A DNA stretch of 64,000 nt. Source: an uncultured Planctomycetota bacterium. Its GTDB lineage: Bacteria > Planctomycetota > Brocadiia > CAIUPP01. The position numbers were made by a program, and so were the translations under genes. The DNA is taken from assembly GCA_903901045.1 (NCBI GenBank), contig CAIUPP010000060.1, positions 70,661 to 134,660 on the forward strand, given 5' to 3'. Shown here piece after piece: positions 7,985-15,724 of this stretch. How positions within the stretch are numbered: position 1 is the stretch's first letter; each line of letters begins with the position of its first letter. The notes under the pieces were generated by a model. That model ran no database searches. It saw only the letters and a list, made by a program, of their open reading frames with translations, and was not told the origin of the DNA.

Positions 7985-9100
7985 ATGAAGCGAGCGATCT
8001 ATGCGGGCACATTTGACCCATTTACATACGGGCATCAACACATTATCGAAAAAGCGTTGACCGTGTTTGATGAGGTGATCGTGGCTGTAGCGCACAATCC
8101 GGGCAAGAGGACCTTGTTCGATGTGGAGGAACGACGGACGCAGGTGGTCGATAGCCTTAAGAGTTTCCCCAATATCCGAGTGGTCGTTATCGATAACGAG
8201 TATGTGGCCGACTACGCTGCGGAGAACAACATCGCTTTCTTGGTGAGGAGATTGCGCGACGGGGGCGACATGGAATTTGAGCGGAAGCTCTACTGCGGCA
8301 ACCGACTGGTGCAATCTGGCGTGGAGTCGGTGTTCCTGATGTGCGACCACGAAATGCAGCTAATCAGTTCGTCCGCTATTCAACAATGGGTCGGCCCCAG
8401 AGGATGGGTCAAGCACGTGCGGAATATGGTGCCCCCACCGGTCCTAAGGGCGCTCATTACAAAGAGCATGGAAAAGCGCTGGATGGCATGGACTGAGAAG
8501 CTGGGGATTTCCAGCAATCTGGCGGCCGAGCGTTTCGTCGATTTGCGAGCGCAGTATGAGGGCCGTCCATTTCACAATCTGCTTCATGTTCTGCGCATGC
8601 TGGAGGCTGTGGAATCGGGCCTGTATCCGGTTGAAGATTCGGCCAGTGTGACTTTGGCTGTCTGGTACCATGACTACATCGTGGAGTCCGACGACAAGGG
8701 TATGAAGTCTGACCGGAGCGCCGAGGTGCGCAGCGCGGAACGTGTGGCATCGGATCCCGTGTGGAAATCGATGACGCCACGAGTTGCCGATCTTATTAAG
8801 GCGACGCAACATACCGCAGAAGCTCAGCTTCGCACCAGCGACGAGAAGATCATTGTCGGTGTTGACCTCTTGACACTGGCGCTGGACGAGCCACTGTACC
8901 AGGAATATGTGGAGTGCTTGAGGCAAGAGTATGGGTGGGCATCCGAGGCGGACTTCAACAAAGGGCGCGCGGCATTCCTGCGACAGATGCTGGCAAAACC
9001 ACGCCTCTTTCCGGGAATGTCCTGTTTCCAACGCGACGAGTTGAAGGCACGCGACAATATGCAGTCGGAGTTGGACCGGCGCGAAAGCAAGGGGCGCTAA
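7985..9100 (+). CDS. CoaD-HD fusion: phosphopantetheine adenylyltransferase plus HD hydrolase domain
   Basis: 371 residues, against about 160 for ordinary CoaD. Residues 1-155 are CoaD-like: GTFDPFTYGH (T/HxGH nucleotide-binding motif at 14-17), LFDVEERRTQV, and ISSSAIQQ near the ATP site. CoaD makes dephospho-CoA from 4'-phosphopantetheine and ATP. Residues about 185-350 resemble the predicted HD-superfamily hydrolases of COG4339 type: RAQYEGRPFHNLLHV, WYHDYIVE with His229-Asp230, and a following Asp-rich helix. AGAGAGGG precedes the ATG. Codon use is visibly less GC-rich than in neighbouring genes, suggesting transfer. It is flanked by inverted family W arrays at 7889 and 9392. The HD substrate is unknown; a CoA-related phosphate is a guess. 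It may or may not be the genome's only CoaD. Confidence 0.82.
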   Translation: MKRAIYAGTFDPFTYGHQHIIEKALTVFDEVIVAVAHNPGKRTLFDVEERRTQVVDSLKSFPNIRVVVIDNEYVADYAAENNIAFLVRRLRDGGDMEFERKLYCGNRLVQSGVESVFLMCDHEMQLISSSAIQQWVGPRGWVKHVRNMVPPPVLRALITKSMEKRWMAWTEKLGISSNLAAERFVDLRAQYEGRPFHNLLHVLRMLEAVESGLYPVEDSASVTLAVWYHDYIVESDDKGMKSDRSAEVRSAERVASDPVWKSMTPRVADLIKATQHTAEAQLRTSDEKIIVGVDLLTLALDEPLYQEYVECLRQEYGWASEADFNKGRAAFLRQMLAKPRLFPGMSCFQRDELKARDNMQSELDRRESKGR

Positions 9101-9135
9101 GAGGCCCTTGGGATATCGATGCAAATAGGGAGAGT

Positions 9136-9255
9136 GGGGCTGTTGAAAAAGTGTAGCGCGGGTTATCAAACCCGCGTGCGCAGACCGAGCAGCCCGCGCC
9201 ATTTGCGCAATGATCTTGCGGGGAGGTTCGGTCTCAGGGCTTCTTCAACAGCCCC
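9136..9255. repeat. palindromic element, family E, copy 3
   Basis: Terminal arms GGGGCTGTTGAAAAAG (9136-9151) and CTTCTTCAACAGCCCC (9240-9255) are 15/16 complementary. The left part contains TAGCGCGGGTTATCAAACC, shared in part with copies 1 and 2. Located just after coaD-HD. Confidence 0.8.
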
Positions 9256-9328
9256 CGAGTCACCTATTTATCCCATTGTCGCGTGTCGCGCTCCTTCGTT
9301 GTGCCACTCACGCCTAACCTGCGGTTCT

Positions 9329-9435
9329 GACGCGCTGAGGACCCTTCGGCTTCACTCAGGGCAAACAGCGTGCTTCACCAATGCCTTTCCAGTGGCAATT
9401 CGCAATTCGCCAATCGCTATTCGCAAATCATCCGT
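9329..9435 (-). repeat. composite repeat: palindrome plus family W array (copy b)
   Basis: A GCGCTGAGGACCCTTCGGC...CTCAGGGCAAACAGC stem is followed by ATGCCTTTCC and the array AATTCGCAATTCGCCAATC through CAAATCATCCG. A near-identical 106-base unit is at 12192-12297. The array orientation is opposite to copy a. Confidence 0.8.
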
Positions 9436-9451
9436 GCCGCCGTCTTCCCGT

Positions 9452-9481
9452 TTGACCCTTCCCCTTGGCGTGGTCTATAAT
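9452..9481 (+). promoter_or_regulatory. sigma-70 promoter of the ABC-F unit
   Basis: TTGACC (9452-9457), an 18-base spacer and TATAAT (9476-9481). It would give a leader of about 195 bases before the ABC-F gene, which contains a short ORF at 9488. Confidence 0.7.
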
Positions 9482-9487
9482 GGAGGA

Positions 9488-9559
9488 ATGAACTGGATTA
9501 TCGTGATCCGCCCAATACTGCGAACGCACGTTCCGCCTGTCGGCAGCGCGCCGACGTAA
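9488..9559 (+). CDS. possible 23-residue leader peptide upstream of the ABC-F gene
   Basis: A short ORF, MNWIIVIRPILRTHVPPVGS plus three residues, begins seven bases after the -10 box with GGAGG just before the ATG. Some ABC-F resistance genes are induced by ribosome stalling on such leaders. The sequence after it contains a GGGAC-TATC-GTCCC hairpin (about 9651-9664) just before the ABC-F ribosome-binding site. With the -10 so close, the transcript may begin at or near the ATG, which would make it leaderless or remove the Shine-Dalgarno. The peptide itself is unconfirmed. Confidence 0.4.
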   Translation: MNWIIVIRPILRTHVPPVGSAPT

Positions 9560-9681
9560 TCCATTCGCGCCGCAACCGCTGCGCTGCTATCCCCTTTGCT
9601 CGTCTGTTCCATCGCGTTTCGCCGCAATGAATTACAGCGCCTGTCGCGCAAGGGACTATCGTCCCTGACTTGAGGAGCAAT

Positions 9682-11298
9682 ATGATCACCGTTAGCAATG
9701 TATCGCTTCAGTTCGGAAAGCGGAAACTGTTTTCCGAGGTCAACGTCATCTTCTCACCGGGGAATTGCTACGGCCTGATCGGCGCCAATGGCTCGGGCAA
9801 GTCAACGTTCCTCAATGTCCTCTCGGGAGAGATTGAGTCCACCGGAGGGGAAGTCTCCATCGCCAAAGGCAAGCGCCTTTCGGTCCTCAAACAGGACCAT
9901 TTCGCGTTCGACGCATACTCCGTCCTGACGACGGTGATCATGGGGCACAGGAGACTTTACGACGTGATGATGGAGAAGGAGGCGATCTACGCCAAGCCGG
10001 AGTTCTCCGACGCCGACGGCTTGCGCGCTTCCGAACTGGAAGGGGAGTTCGCGGAAATGGGGGGCTGGAATGCGGAGCCGGACGCGGCCAAGCTGCTGAG
10101 CGAGGTCGGGGTGCCGCCGGAAATGCACTCGCTGCTGATGAGCCAGCTCGAAGGCGGGTTCAAGGTGCGCGTCCTCCTGGCGCAGGCGCTCTTCGGCAAC
10201 CCGGACATTCTTCTCCTGGACGAGCCGACCAACCACCTCGACGTGGAGACCTGCATGTGGCTCGAGGAGTTCCTCTCCCGGTTTGACAACACGGCCATCG
10301 TGGTGTCGCACGACCGCCACTTCCTCGACAATGTCTGCACGCATATCGCGGACATCGACTACGGCAAGATCAAGATGCACGCCGGCAATTACACGTTCTG
10401 GAGCGAGTCCAGCCAGTTGGCCGCCCGGCAGCGCAGCGAGATGAACCGGAAGCTCGAGGATCGCCGCAGGGAGCTGGAGGAATTCATCGCCCGTTTCGGC
10501 TCCAACCTCTCCAAGGCGCGCCAGGCCACCAGCCGGAAGAAGATACTCGACAAGCTCACGGTCGAGGATATTGAGCCCTCATCGCGACGATATCCGTACG
10601 TTCATTTCGAGCAGGAACGCGAAGTGGGCAACGACCTCCTGACCGTTGAGGGGCTGTCCAAGTCCGTGGACGGCCAGGTGATGTTCAGCGAACTCGCCTT
10701 CACGATCGAAAAGGGGGAAAAGGTCGCGTTTGTCGGTCCGTATGAACTCGCCAGAACCACGCTGTTTCAGATACTCATGGGGGAGAGCGACGCGGACGCG
10801 GGCGCGTTCAAGTGGGGCTCTTCGACCCGGCGCGCCTATTTTCCGAAAGACAACGCGGCGTATTTCGACGCGCCGCTGAGCATGGTGGACTGGCTGAGCC
10901 AGTACTCCGAGGACAAGAGCGAGTCATTCATTCGCGGCTTCCTGGGCAAAGTGCTTTTCTCGGGTGAGGAGTCGCTCAAAGCGGTCAACGTGCTTTCAGG
11001 CGGCGAGCGGGTGCGCTGCATGCTTGCGCGCATGATGCTCATGAAGCCGAACGTCGTCATTCTCGACGAGCCGACGAATCACCTCGACCTTGAATCCATC
11101 ACCTCGCTCAACAAGGGACTGGAGCGCTTCAAGGGGAGTCTGCTTCTTTCGTCGCACGATCATGAGCTTGTTCAGACCGTGGCGAATCGCATCATCGAAA
11201 TCACCCCCAAGGGAGTCATCAACCGGGTGAACACAACGTATGACGACTACCTGGCCGACGCGCGAATCAAGCAGTTGCGCAGGGAATTGTATTCCTGA
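9682..11298 (+). CDS. ABC-F family ATPase (YkpA/YbiT-like)
   Basis: 538 residues with two ABC domains and no membrane segments, acting on the ribosome as a translation factor or antibiotic-protection protein. Domain 1 has GANGSGKST (Walker A), a degenerate signature SQLEGGFKVRV, ILLLDEPTNHLD (Walker B) and VVSHDRHFL. Domain 2 has LSGGERVRCMLARMM, VILDEPTNHLD and LLSSHDHE, but its P-loop reads GPYELARTT without the usual Gly-Lys, a trait I recall in YkpA-like members. Linker residues (about 235-300) are charged and helical. The ATG at 9682 with GAGGAG is chosen over an upstream TTG. Confidence 0.9.
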   Translation: MITVSNVSLQFGKRKLFSEVNVIFSPGNCYGLIGANGSGKSTFLNVLSGEIESTGGEVSIAKGKRLSVLKQDHFAFDAYSVLTTVIMGHRRLYDVMMEKEAIYAKPEFSDADGLRASELEGEFAEMGGWNAEPDAAKLLSEVGVPPEMHSLLMSQLEGGFKVRVLLAQALFGNPDILLLDEPTNHLDVETCMWLEEFLSRFDNTAIVVSHDRHFLDNVCTHIADIDYGKIKMHAGNYTFWSESSQLAARQRSEMNRKLEDRRRELEEFIARFGSNLSKARQATSRKKILDKLTVEDIEPSSRRYPYVHFEQEREVGNDLLTVEGLSKSVDGQVMFSELAFTIEKGEKVAFVGPYELARTTLFQILMGESDADAGAFKWGSSTRRAYFPKDNAAYFDAPLSMVDWLSQYSEDKSESFIRGFLGKVLFSGEESLKAVNVLSGGERVRCMLARMMLMKPNVVILDEPTNHLDLESITSLNKGLERFKGSLLLSSHDHELVQTVANRIIEITPKGVINRVNTTYDDYLADARIKQLRRELYS

Positions 11299-11367
11299 AG
11301 GTCTGATGGCGTCAGAAACGACGGCTTTCCGCCGATTTCGCAGATTACCGCCGATTATGGCAAGGCG

Positions 11368-11451
11368 AACGGAGGAATAGCGAATGAAGAATAGCGATTT
11401 GCGAATTGCCAACTGGGGGCGGTCAGTGGAGCGCGCTGTCCCCAGCGCGCT
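11368..11451 (+). repeat. composite repeat: family W array plus AGCGCGCT palindrome (copy c)
   Basis: Array GGAGGAATAGCGAATGAAG, AATAGCGATTTGCGAATTGCC (11368-11413 overall), then the hairpin AGCGCGCT-GTCCCC-AGCGCGCT at 11430-11451. The same two-part order, reversed, is found at 13939-14004 and 33048-33117. The rest of the 257-base gap (11333-11358 and 11468-11509) has CAGATTTCACAGATTGG-type words. Confidence 0.8.
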
Positions 11452-11555
11452 GACGTTTTCAACGGCAACGGCTGTCCACAGATTTCACAGATTGGCGCAG
11501 ATTACGGCAACGGCCGCATCTTTGACAAGAAAGCGTTACCAGCCAAACGGTTATG

Positions 11556-12101
11556 CTAGGTTTCAGTCGCAAGATACTTGAGCTTTTCCCATCTCGACAG
11601 TTGCTGTCCTAGCGGAATCATCTTATGCACTCGAATGAACGCAGCCGTTTTCTCATGACTAGCGTTAACATCTTTAATGTAATTCTTTGTCGCAACCTTC
11701 AGGTCGGCAAGTAGTTGAAAAGGGTTCACGACAGTCTTGCTTGTTCTCCTATCTACGCGCAGATGAACCTGGCGAGCCCAAGTCTCATCTCGGCAGAGGA
11801 TTGTATATCGGTCCAGCATTGAGTAGCTATGAACGATCCCACATCGGACAAACTTGTAGAAATCATCGGGATCATATTTCGCAGAAAAATACTCATTGAG
11901 AAAAGCTATGTATCTGGCGCGGTTACCAGAGTTCTTCGGGTGGCCCGAATTAAACTTGGCGAGCAGGTCAATTGCGCAGCACAGGAGTATCGTTGCCGCC
12001 AAGCCTTGGCCATCGTCTAGACACAAACGAATAGGACGATAGGTATATAGCTTAAAGCGAAAGGCGAATCGATCTGTTGGTTTGGAGACATATTCCTTCA
12101 T
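11556..12101 (-). CDS. hypothetical protein with HEPN-like RX4H motif
   Basis: 181 residues, not assigned to a named family. Predicted mostly helical. Residues 86-91 read RCGIVH, an R-x4-H pattern like the ribonuclease motif of HEPN domains, within DFYKFVRCGIVHSYS. A hydrophobic helix LAATILLCCAIDLLAKF precedes it, as in HEPN two-helix cores. HEPN proteins are often toxins or defence RNases, but no antitoxin partner is adjacent. Base composition is clearly lower in GC than neighbouring genes, and inverted family W repeats lie on both sides (11368-11413 and 12251-12297), both pointing to recent acquisition. It could also be a non-catalytic HEPN-like protein. Confidence 0.6.
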   Translation of the reverse strand: MKEYVSKPTDRFAFRFKLYTYRPIRLCLDDGQGLAATILLCCAIDLLAKFNSGHPKNSGNRARYIAFLNEYFSAKYDPDDFYKFVRCGIVHSYSMLDRYTILCRDETWARQVHLRVDRRTSKTVVNPFQLLADLKVATKNYIKDVNASHEKTAAFIRVHKMIPLGQQLSRWEKLKYLATET

Positions 12102-12191
12102 CCTTCATGCATCCATTTTCATTTCACGCGATCTTGGGAAATCCGGGAAATCCGGGGGAACGCGACCTAATTTGCCTATCCAAGAAATCGT

Positions 12192-12297
12192 AGAGCGCTG
12201 AGTACCCTTCGACTTCGCTCAGGGCAAACAGCGCGCTCCCAACGCCTTTCCATTCGCAATTCGCTATTCGCCAATCGCTATTCGCAAATCATCCGTT
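12192..12297 (-). repeat. composite repeat: palindrome plus family W array (copy d)
   Basis: Almost the same unit as 9329-9435: GCGCTGAGTACCCTTCGAC, CTCAGGGCAAACAGCGCGCT, AACGCCTTTCC, then ATTCGCAATTCGC words to CAAATCATCCG. The final bases overlap the murA 3' end, and the murA stop codon TGA lies inside the repeat word. Confidence 0.82.
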
Positions 12298-13580
12298 CCC
12301 CGCCCCCGCCTTTTCCGGCACCCGCTTGATCCTCGCCCCGAGCCCCGCGAGTTTTTCCTCGATGCGTTCGTAGCCGCGGTCGATGTGATAGACGCGGCTG
12401 ATGGTGGTGGTGCCGCGCGCGACGAGCCCTGCCAGGACGAGCGCCGCGCTGGCGCGCAGGTCGCTGGCCATGACGGGCGCGCCGGAGAGGTAGTCCACCC
12501 CGACGATGATCGCGCTGGAGCCTTCCTTGCGGATATTCGCGCGCATGCGGTTCAACTCCGCCACGTGCATGAAGCGGTCGGGGTAAATGCGCTCGGTGAT
12601 CACGCTGATCCCGTTCGCCAGGGCCAACAGCGCCATCATCTGCGCCTGCATGTCGGTGGGGAAGCCGGGGAAGGAGGCGGTGGTCAGGTCCACGGTCTGG
12701 AACCGCTCGGGGCCGATCACGCGGCAGCCCTTCTTCTCGGGAATCAGTTCCACCCCCGTGGAGCGCAGTGCGTCGAAAACCGCGCCCATGTACTCGCGCT
12801 GCACGTCGCGCACGAGCACATTGCCGCCGGTGAGCGCCGCCGCGACCATGAACGTGCCGGCCTCGATGCGGTCGGGCAGAATCTCGAACTCCGCGCCATG
12901 CAACTCATCCACCCCCTCCACGATCAGGCGCTTTGTGCCGATGCCGCTGATCTTCGCCCCCATCAGAACGAGGAACTTCGCCAGTTCCTGTATCTCCGGC
13001 TCGCAGGCGGCGTCCTCGATGATCGTTTGCCCCTCGGCCAGCGTGGCGGCGCTGAGGACGTTGGCGGTGCCCAGCACGGTGGAGCCGTGCGGCCCGCCGA
13101 GATAAATCTCATTGCCGAACAGCTTGACCGCGTTGGCGATGACGTCGCCATGTTCCACATCCACGTCGGCATGGAGCGCCTTGAGACCTTTCATGTGCAG
13201 GTCGATGGGGCGCACGCCGATGACGCAGCCGCCCGGAAGCGGCACGCGCGCGGAGCCGCGCCGGGCCAGCAGCGGGCCGAGGACGCAGATGCTGGCCCGC
13301 AGCGTGTTCACCAGGTCGTAGGGGGCCACGGTGCAGGATTCATCGCGCACTTCGAGCTCGACGGTGTCGGGCCCGGACCATTCGGTGGAGACCCCGAGCG
13401 TGCGCAGGATCTTCATCATGCTGTCGATGTCGCTGAGGTGCGGCATGTGCTTCAGCGTGACCTTGCCGCGAGCGAGATGGCGGCGGCCATGATCGGCAGC
13501 GCGGCGTTCTTCGCGCCGCTGAGGGCGACCTCGCCGTGAAGCGGAATGCCTCCCTCGACTTCAAATGTATCCATGGTCAT
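12289..13580 (-). CDS. murA: UDP-GlcNAc enolpyruvyl transferase, frameshifted
   Basis: First committed step of peptidoglycan synthesis, PEP plus UDP-GlcNAc in the cytoplasm. The frame from 13446 down to 12289 encodes most of the protein, with the active-site loop [13 protein letters not shown] (the Cys that fosfomycin attacks is present) and [16 protein letters not shown]. The N-terminus [20 protein letters not shown] with GAKNAALP lies in another frame starting at 13580 or 13574 and runs into a stop just after SLAARSR. The two frames join near 13463-13470 (CTCGCGGCAAGG), where one base seems missing before a [11 protein letters not shown] segment. The gene is essential, so a sequencing or assembly error is more likely than a true pseudogene. 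Its ATG overlaps the prmC stop (ATGA). Confidence 0.88.
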
Positions 13581-14542
13581 CGTTCTTTCTGCAACGCGAC
13601 GACGCGCTCGATGCCGGCGCCGTCGCGGACTGTGCGCAGGAGTTTCCAGCCGGCCGATGCGTTTTGCTTCACGAACTCCGCCTCGCCGATTCCGATCTCC
13701 ATGACCAGAAAGCCGCCCGGCCGGAGCGGCAGGCGCGCCTCGCGGAGCAGCCGGCTGATAATTGTGCATCCTTCCGGCCCGCCGCGCAAGGCCAATTCGG
13801 GATCATGGTCGCGGACTTCGGGCTGAAGCGTCGCCATATCGGCGTCGGGGATGTAGGGGGGATTCGAGAGAATCAGGTCGAAAGCGCCCGGCCCGTCCTG
13901 CGCGAGAGGGGCGAGAAGGTCGCCGCGGCGGAGGGAAATATTGATCATTGATGATTGATGATTGATGATTGCCGTTTGGTGGAGCGCGCTGTCCCAGCGC
14001 GCTTCTTCGCGCCCCTCCTTCATCCTTATGTTCTCTCCGGCCAGCGCCAGCGCGTCGGCTGAGATGTCCGTGGCGATGATCCTCGCTTGCGGCAACTCGC
14101 ACGCCATGGCAATGGCGATGCAGCCCGTGCCGGTCCCGATGTCCGCGATGAGGGGAGAAGCTATTCCACGCGCCAGTTCCAGCGCGAGCTCCACCAGCAG
14201 CTCGGTCTCGGGCCGGGGGATCAGCGCGCGCCGGTCGCAGCGGATGGGCAGCGACCAGAACTCCGTGAAGCCGATCAGGTGCTGCACCGGCTCGCGGGCG
14301 AGGCGGCGCTGGACGAGATGGCGGAATGAGGAGTCCCGGTCGGGCGAAAGGAGGAGCGCGGGGTCGATGGTGAGGTGCAGCCGGTCGCAGCCCAGGACGT
14401 GGGCCAGGAGCAGTTCGGCGCACAGGCGCGGGGAGTCGATCCCCGCGCCGGCCAGGGCGGCAGCCGCCCACCGAATCGCCGTGCGGGCGTCGCGAGGGGC
14501 GTCAGTCGAGTTGGAGACCTTTCTCGCGTTCTGCAAACTCAT
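13577..14542 (-). CDS. prmC: release factor glutamine methyltransferase
   Basis: Methylates the GGQ glutamine of release factors using S-adenosylmethionine, fitting its place directly after prfA. Motifs: [14 protein letters not shown] (SAM site) and [13 protein letters not shown] (NPPY). About 321 residues against about 280 for the family. The excess is partly N-terminal (the start at ATG 14542 overlaps prfA by 41 bases) and partly an internal insertion of about 25 residues between [14 protein letters not shown] and [11 protein letters not shown]. That insert, containing [16 protein letters not shown], is encoded by a repeat also found between genes at 33048. It replaces the loop between two beta strands of the Rossmann core and might be tolerated. 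Confidence 0.9.
   Translation of the reverse strand: MSLQNARKVSNSTDAPRDARTAIRWAAAALAGAGIDSPRLCAELLLAHVLGCDRLHLTIDPALLLSPDRDSSFRHLVQRRLAREPVQHLIGFTEFWSLPIRCDRRALIPRPETELLVELALELARGIASPLIADIGTGTGCIAIAMACELPQARIIATDISADALALAGENIRMKEGREEARWDSALHQTAIINHQSSMINISLRRGDLLAPLAQDGPGAFDLILSNPPYIPDADMATLQPEVRDHDPELALRGGPEGCTIISRLLREARLPLRPGGFLVMEIGIGEAEFVKQNASAGWKLLRTVRDGAGIERVVALQKER
13939..14004 (-). repeat. composite repeat inserted in frame in prmC
   Basis: Two parts: words ATTGATCATTGATGATTG (13939-13973) and the hairpin AGCGCGCT-GTCCC-AGCGCGCT (13983-14003). Read on the minus strand this encodes [18 protein letters not shown]. The intergenic copy at 33048-33117 would encode [18 protein letters not shown] in the same relative frame. 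Confidence 0.85.
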
Positions 14543-15590
14543 ACTCGAGCAGCCCCTCAATCAGGGGGTTAAGGTCGCCGCCCATCACGCGCTGGAGGTC
14601 GTGGATGGTGAGGCCGATGCGGTGGTCGGTGACGCGGTTCTGAGGGAAATTGTAGGTGCGGATGCGTTCGTTGCGGTCGCCGGATCCGATCATGGAGCGG
14701 CGCTCCTCGTCGCGGGCGTTCTGCCGCTTGGAGTTGAAGTGCTCCAGCAGCCGCGCCTTCAGCACGCGCATGGCGGCGGCGCGGTTCTTGTGCTGCGAGG
14801 GGGTTTCCTGGCTGCGCGCCTCGATCCCGGTCGGCTTATGGATCAGGCGCACGGCGGAGGAGGTCTTATTCACGTTCTGTCCGCCGGGTCCCCCCGCGCG
14901 TGAGAACTCCATCTCGACATCCGCCGGGTTGATCTCGATATCGATGTCCTCGGTGTCCTGAAGGACCGCCACGGTCACCAGGGAGGTGTGAATGCGCCCC
15001 TGCGACTCCGTCTCGGGAACGCGCTGCACGCGGTGGCCGCCTCCCTCAAAACGCAGGTGGCGGTAGGCGTCCGGCCCCGAAACGGAAAGGGTGACCTCCT
15101 TGTAGCCGTTCAACTCGGTGGGGCGGGCGTCGAGGACGGAGACCTTCCAGCCGCGCCCCTCGGCGTAGCGGGTGTACATTCGCGCAAGGTCCGCCGCAAA
15201 GAGGGCGGCCTCGTCGCCGCCGGTGCCGGCGCGGATCTCCAGGATGGCATCCGCGTTCGCCCCGCTCTCTTCGGCCACCGCCACGCGCTTCACCTGATCG
15301 CGCAGCCGCGTCATCTCGGCGCGAAGGTGGTCGATATCGTCGCGGGCGAGGGATTTCAAATCGGGGTCGCCCTGTTCGTCGGCGAGAATGGCCTCCGCCT
15401 CCTGAAACGCCGCGCGGGCTTTCTTCCAGGCTCGGTAGGGGTCGATGATTTTGACGAGGCGACCGCGGTCGCGGAGATAGGTGGAGTACAACTGCCCCTG
15501 CGCGATGATCGCAGGGTCCACGATCTTGCGCTCAAGGTCCTCGAACTTCAGTTCCATTTCCCTGAGCTTATCGGCCAGAGAGACAGGCAT
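14502..15590 (-). CDS. prfA: peptide chain release factor 1
   Basis: Terminates translation at UAA/UAG. 362 residues. The GGQ peptidyl-hydrolysis motif is in [36 protein letters not shown]-like sequence near the C-terminus and the overall length mark it as RF1 rather than RF2; no frameshift site is needed. Transcribed rpmE-prfA-prmC-murA. Confidence 0.95.
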   Translation of the reverse strand: MPVSLADKLREMELKFEDLERKIVDPAIIAQGQLYSTYLRDRGRLVKIIDPYRAWKKARAAFQEAEAILADEQGDPDLKSLARDDIDHLRAEMTRLRDQVKRVAVAEESGANADAILEIRAGTGGDEAALFAADLARMYTRYAEGRGWKVSVLDARPTELNGYKEVTLSVSGPDAYRHLRFEGGGHRVQRVPETESQGRIHTSLVTVAVLQDTEDIDIEINPADVEMEFSRAGGPGGQNVNKTSSAVRLIHKPTGIEARSQETPSQHKNRAAAMRVLKARLLEHFNSKRQNARDEERRSMIGSGDRNERIRTYNFPQNRVTDHRIGLTIHDLQRVMGGDLNPLIEGLLEYEFAEREKGLQLD

Positions 15591-15649
15591 GAACTGCGTC
15601 CCCGATCAAGCCAGGAAAAAACGGGAAGCGTAACGCCCAACCCGAAAAA

Positions 15650-15690
15650 GGGTCTGGCTCATTTTTGTGAAGCAAAAATGTGCCTGACCC
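15650..15690. repeat. palindromic repeat GGGTCTGGCTCATTTTTG type
   Basis: Arms 15650-15667 and 15673-15690 (CAAAAATGTGCCTGACCC) are 16/18 complementary around TGAAG. It lies in the rpmE-prfA spacer. Repeats of this GGGTCAGGCAC kind occur in many bacteria and are often linked with RAYT/Y1-type transposases; none is in this window. Confidence 0.8.
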
Positions 15691-15724
15691 TGTCGCTTCC
15701 CGACGGCCACACGTGAGCGCGCAA

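Noticed and set aside
13460-13475. Programmed frameshift in murA
   Set aside because: No slippery heptamer or stimulatory structure is obvious, and MurA is not known to use one; a sequencing error is simpler.
13939-13973. Short direct repeats that look like a CRISPR array
   Set aside because: The words are contiguous or spaced by a few bases, without equal-length unique spacers, and no cas genes are present.
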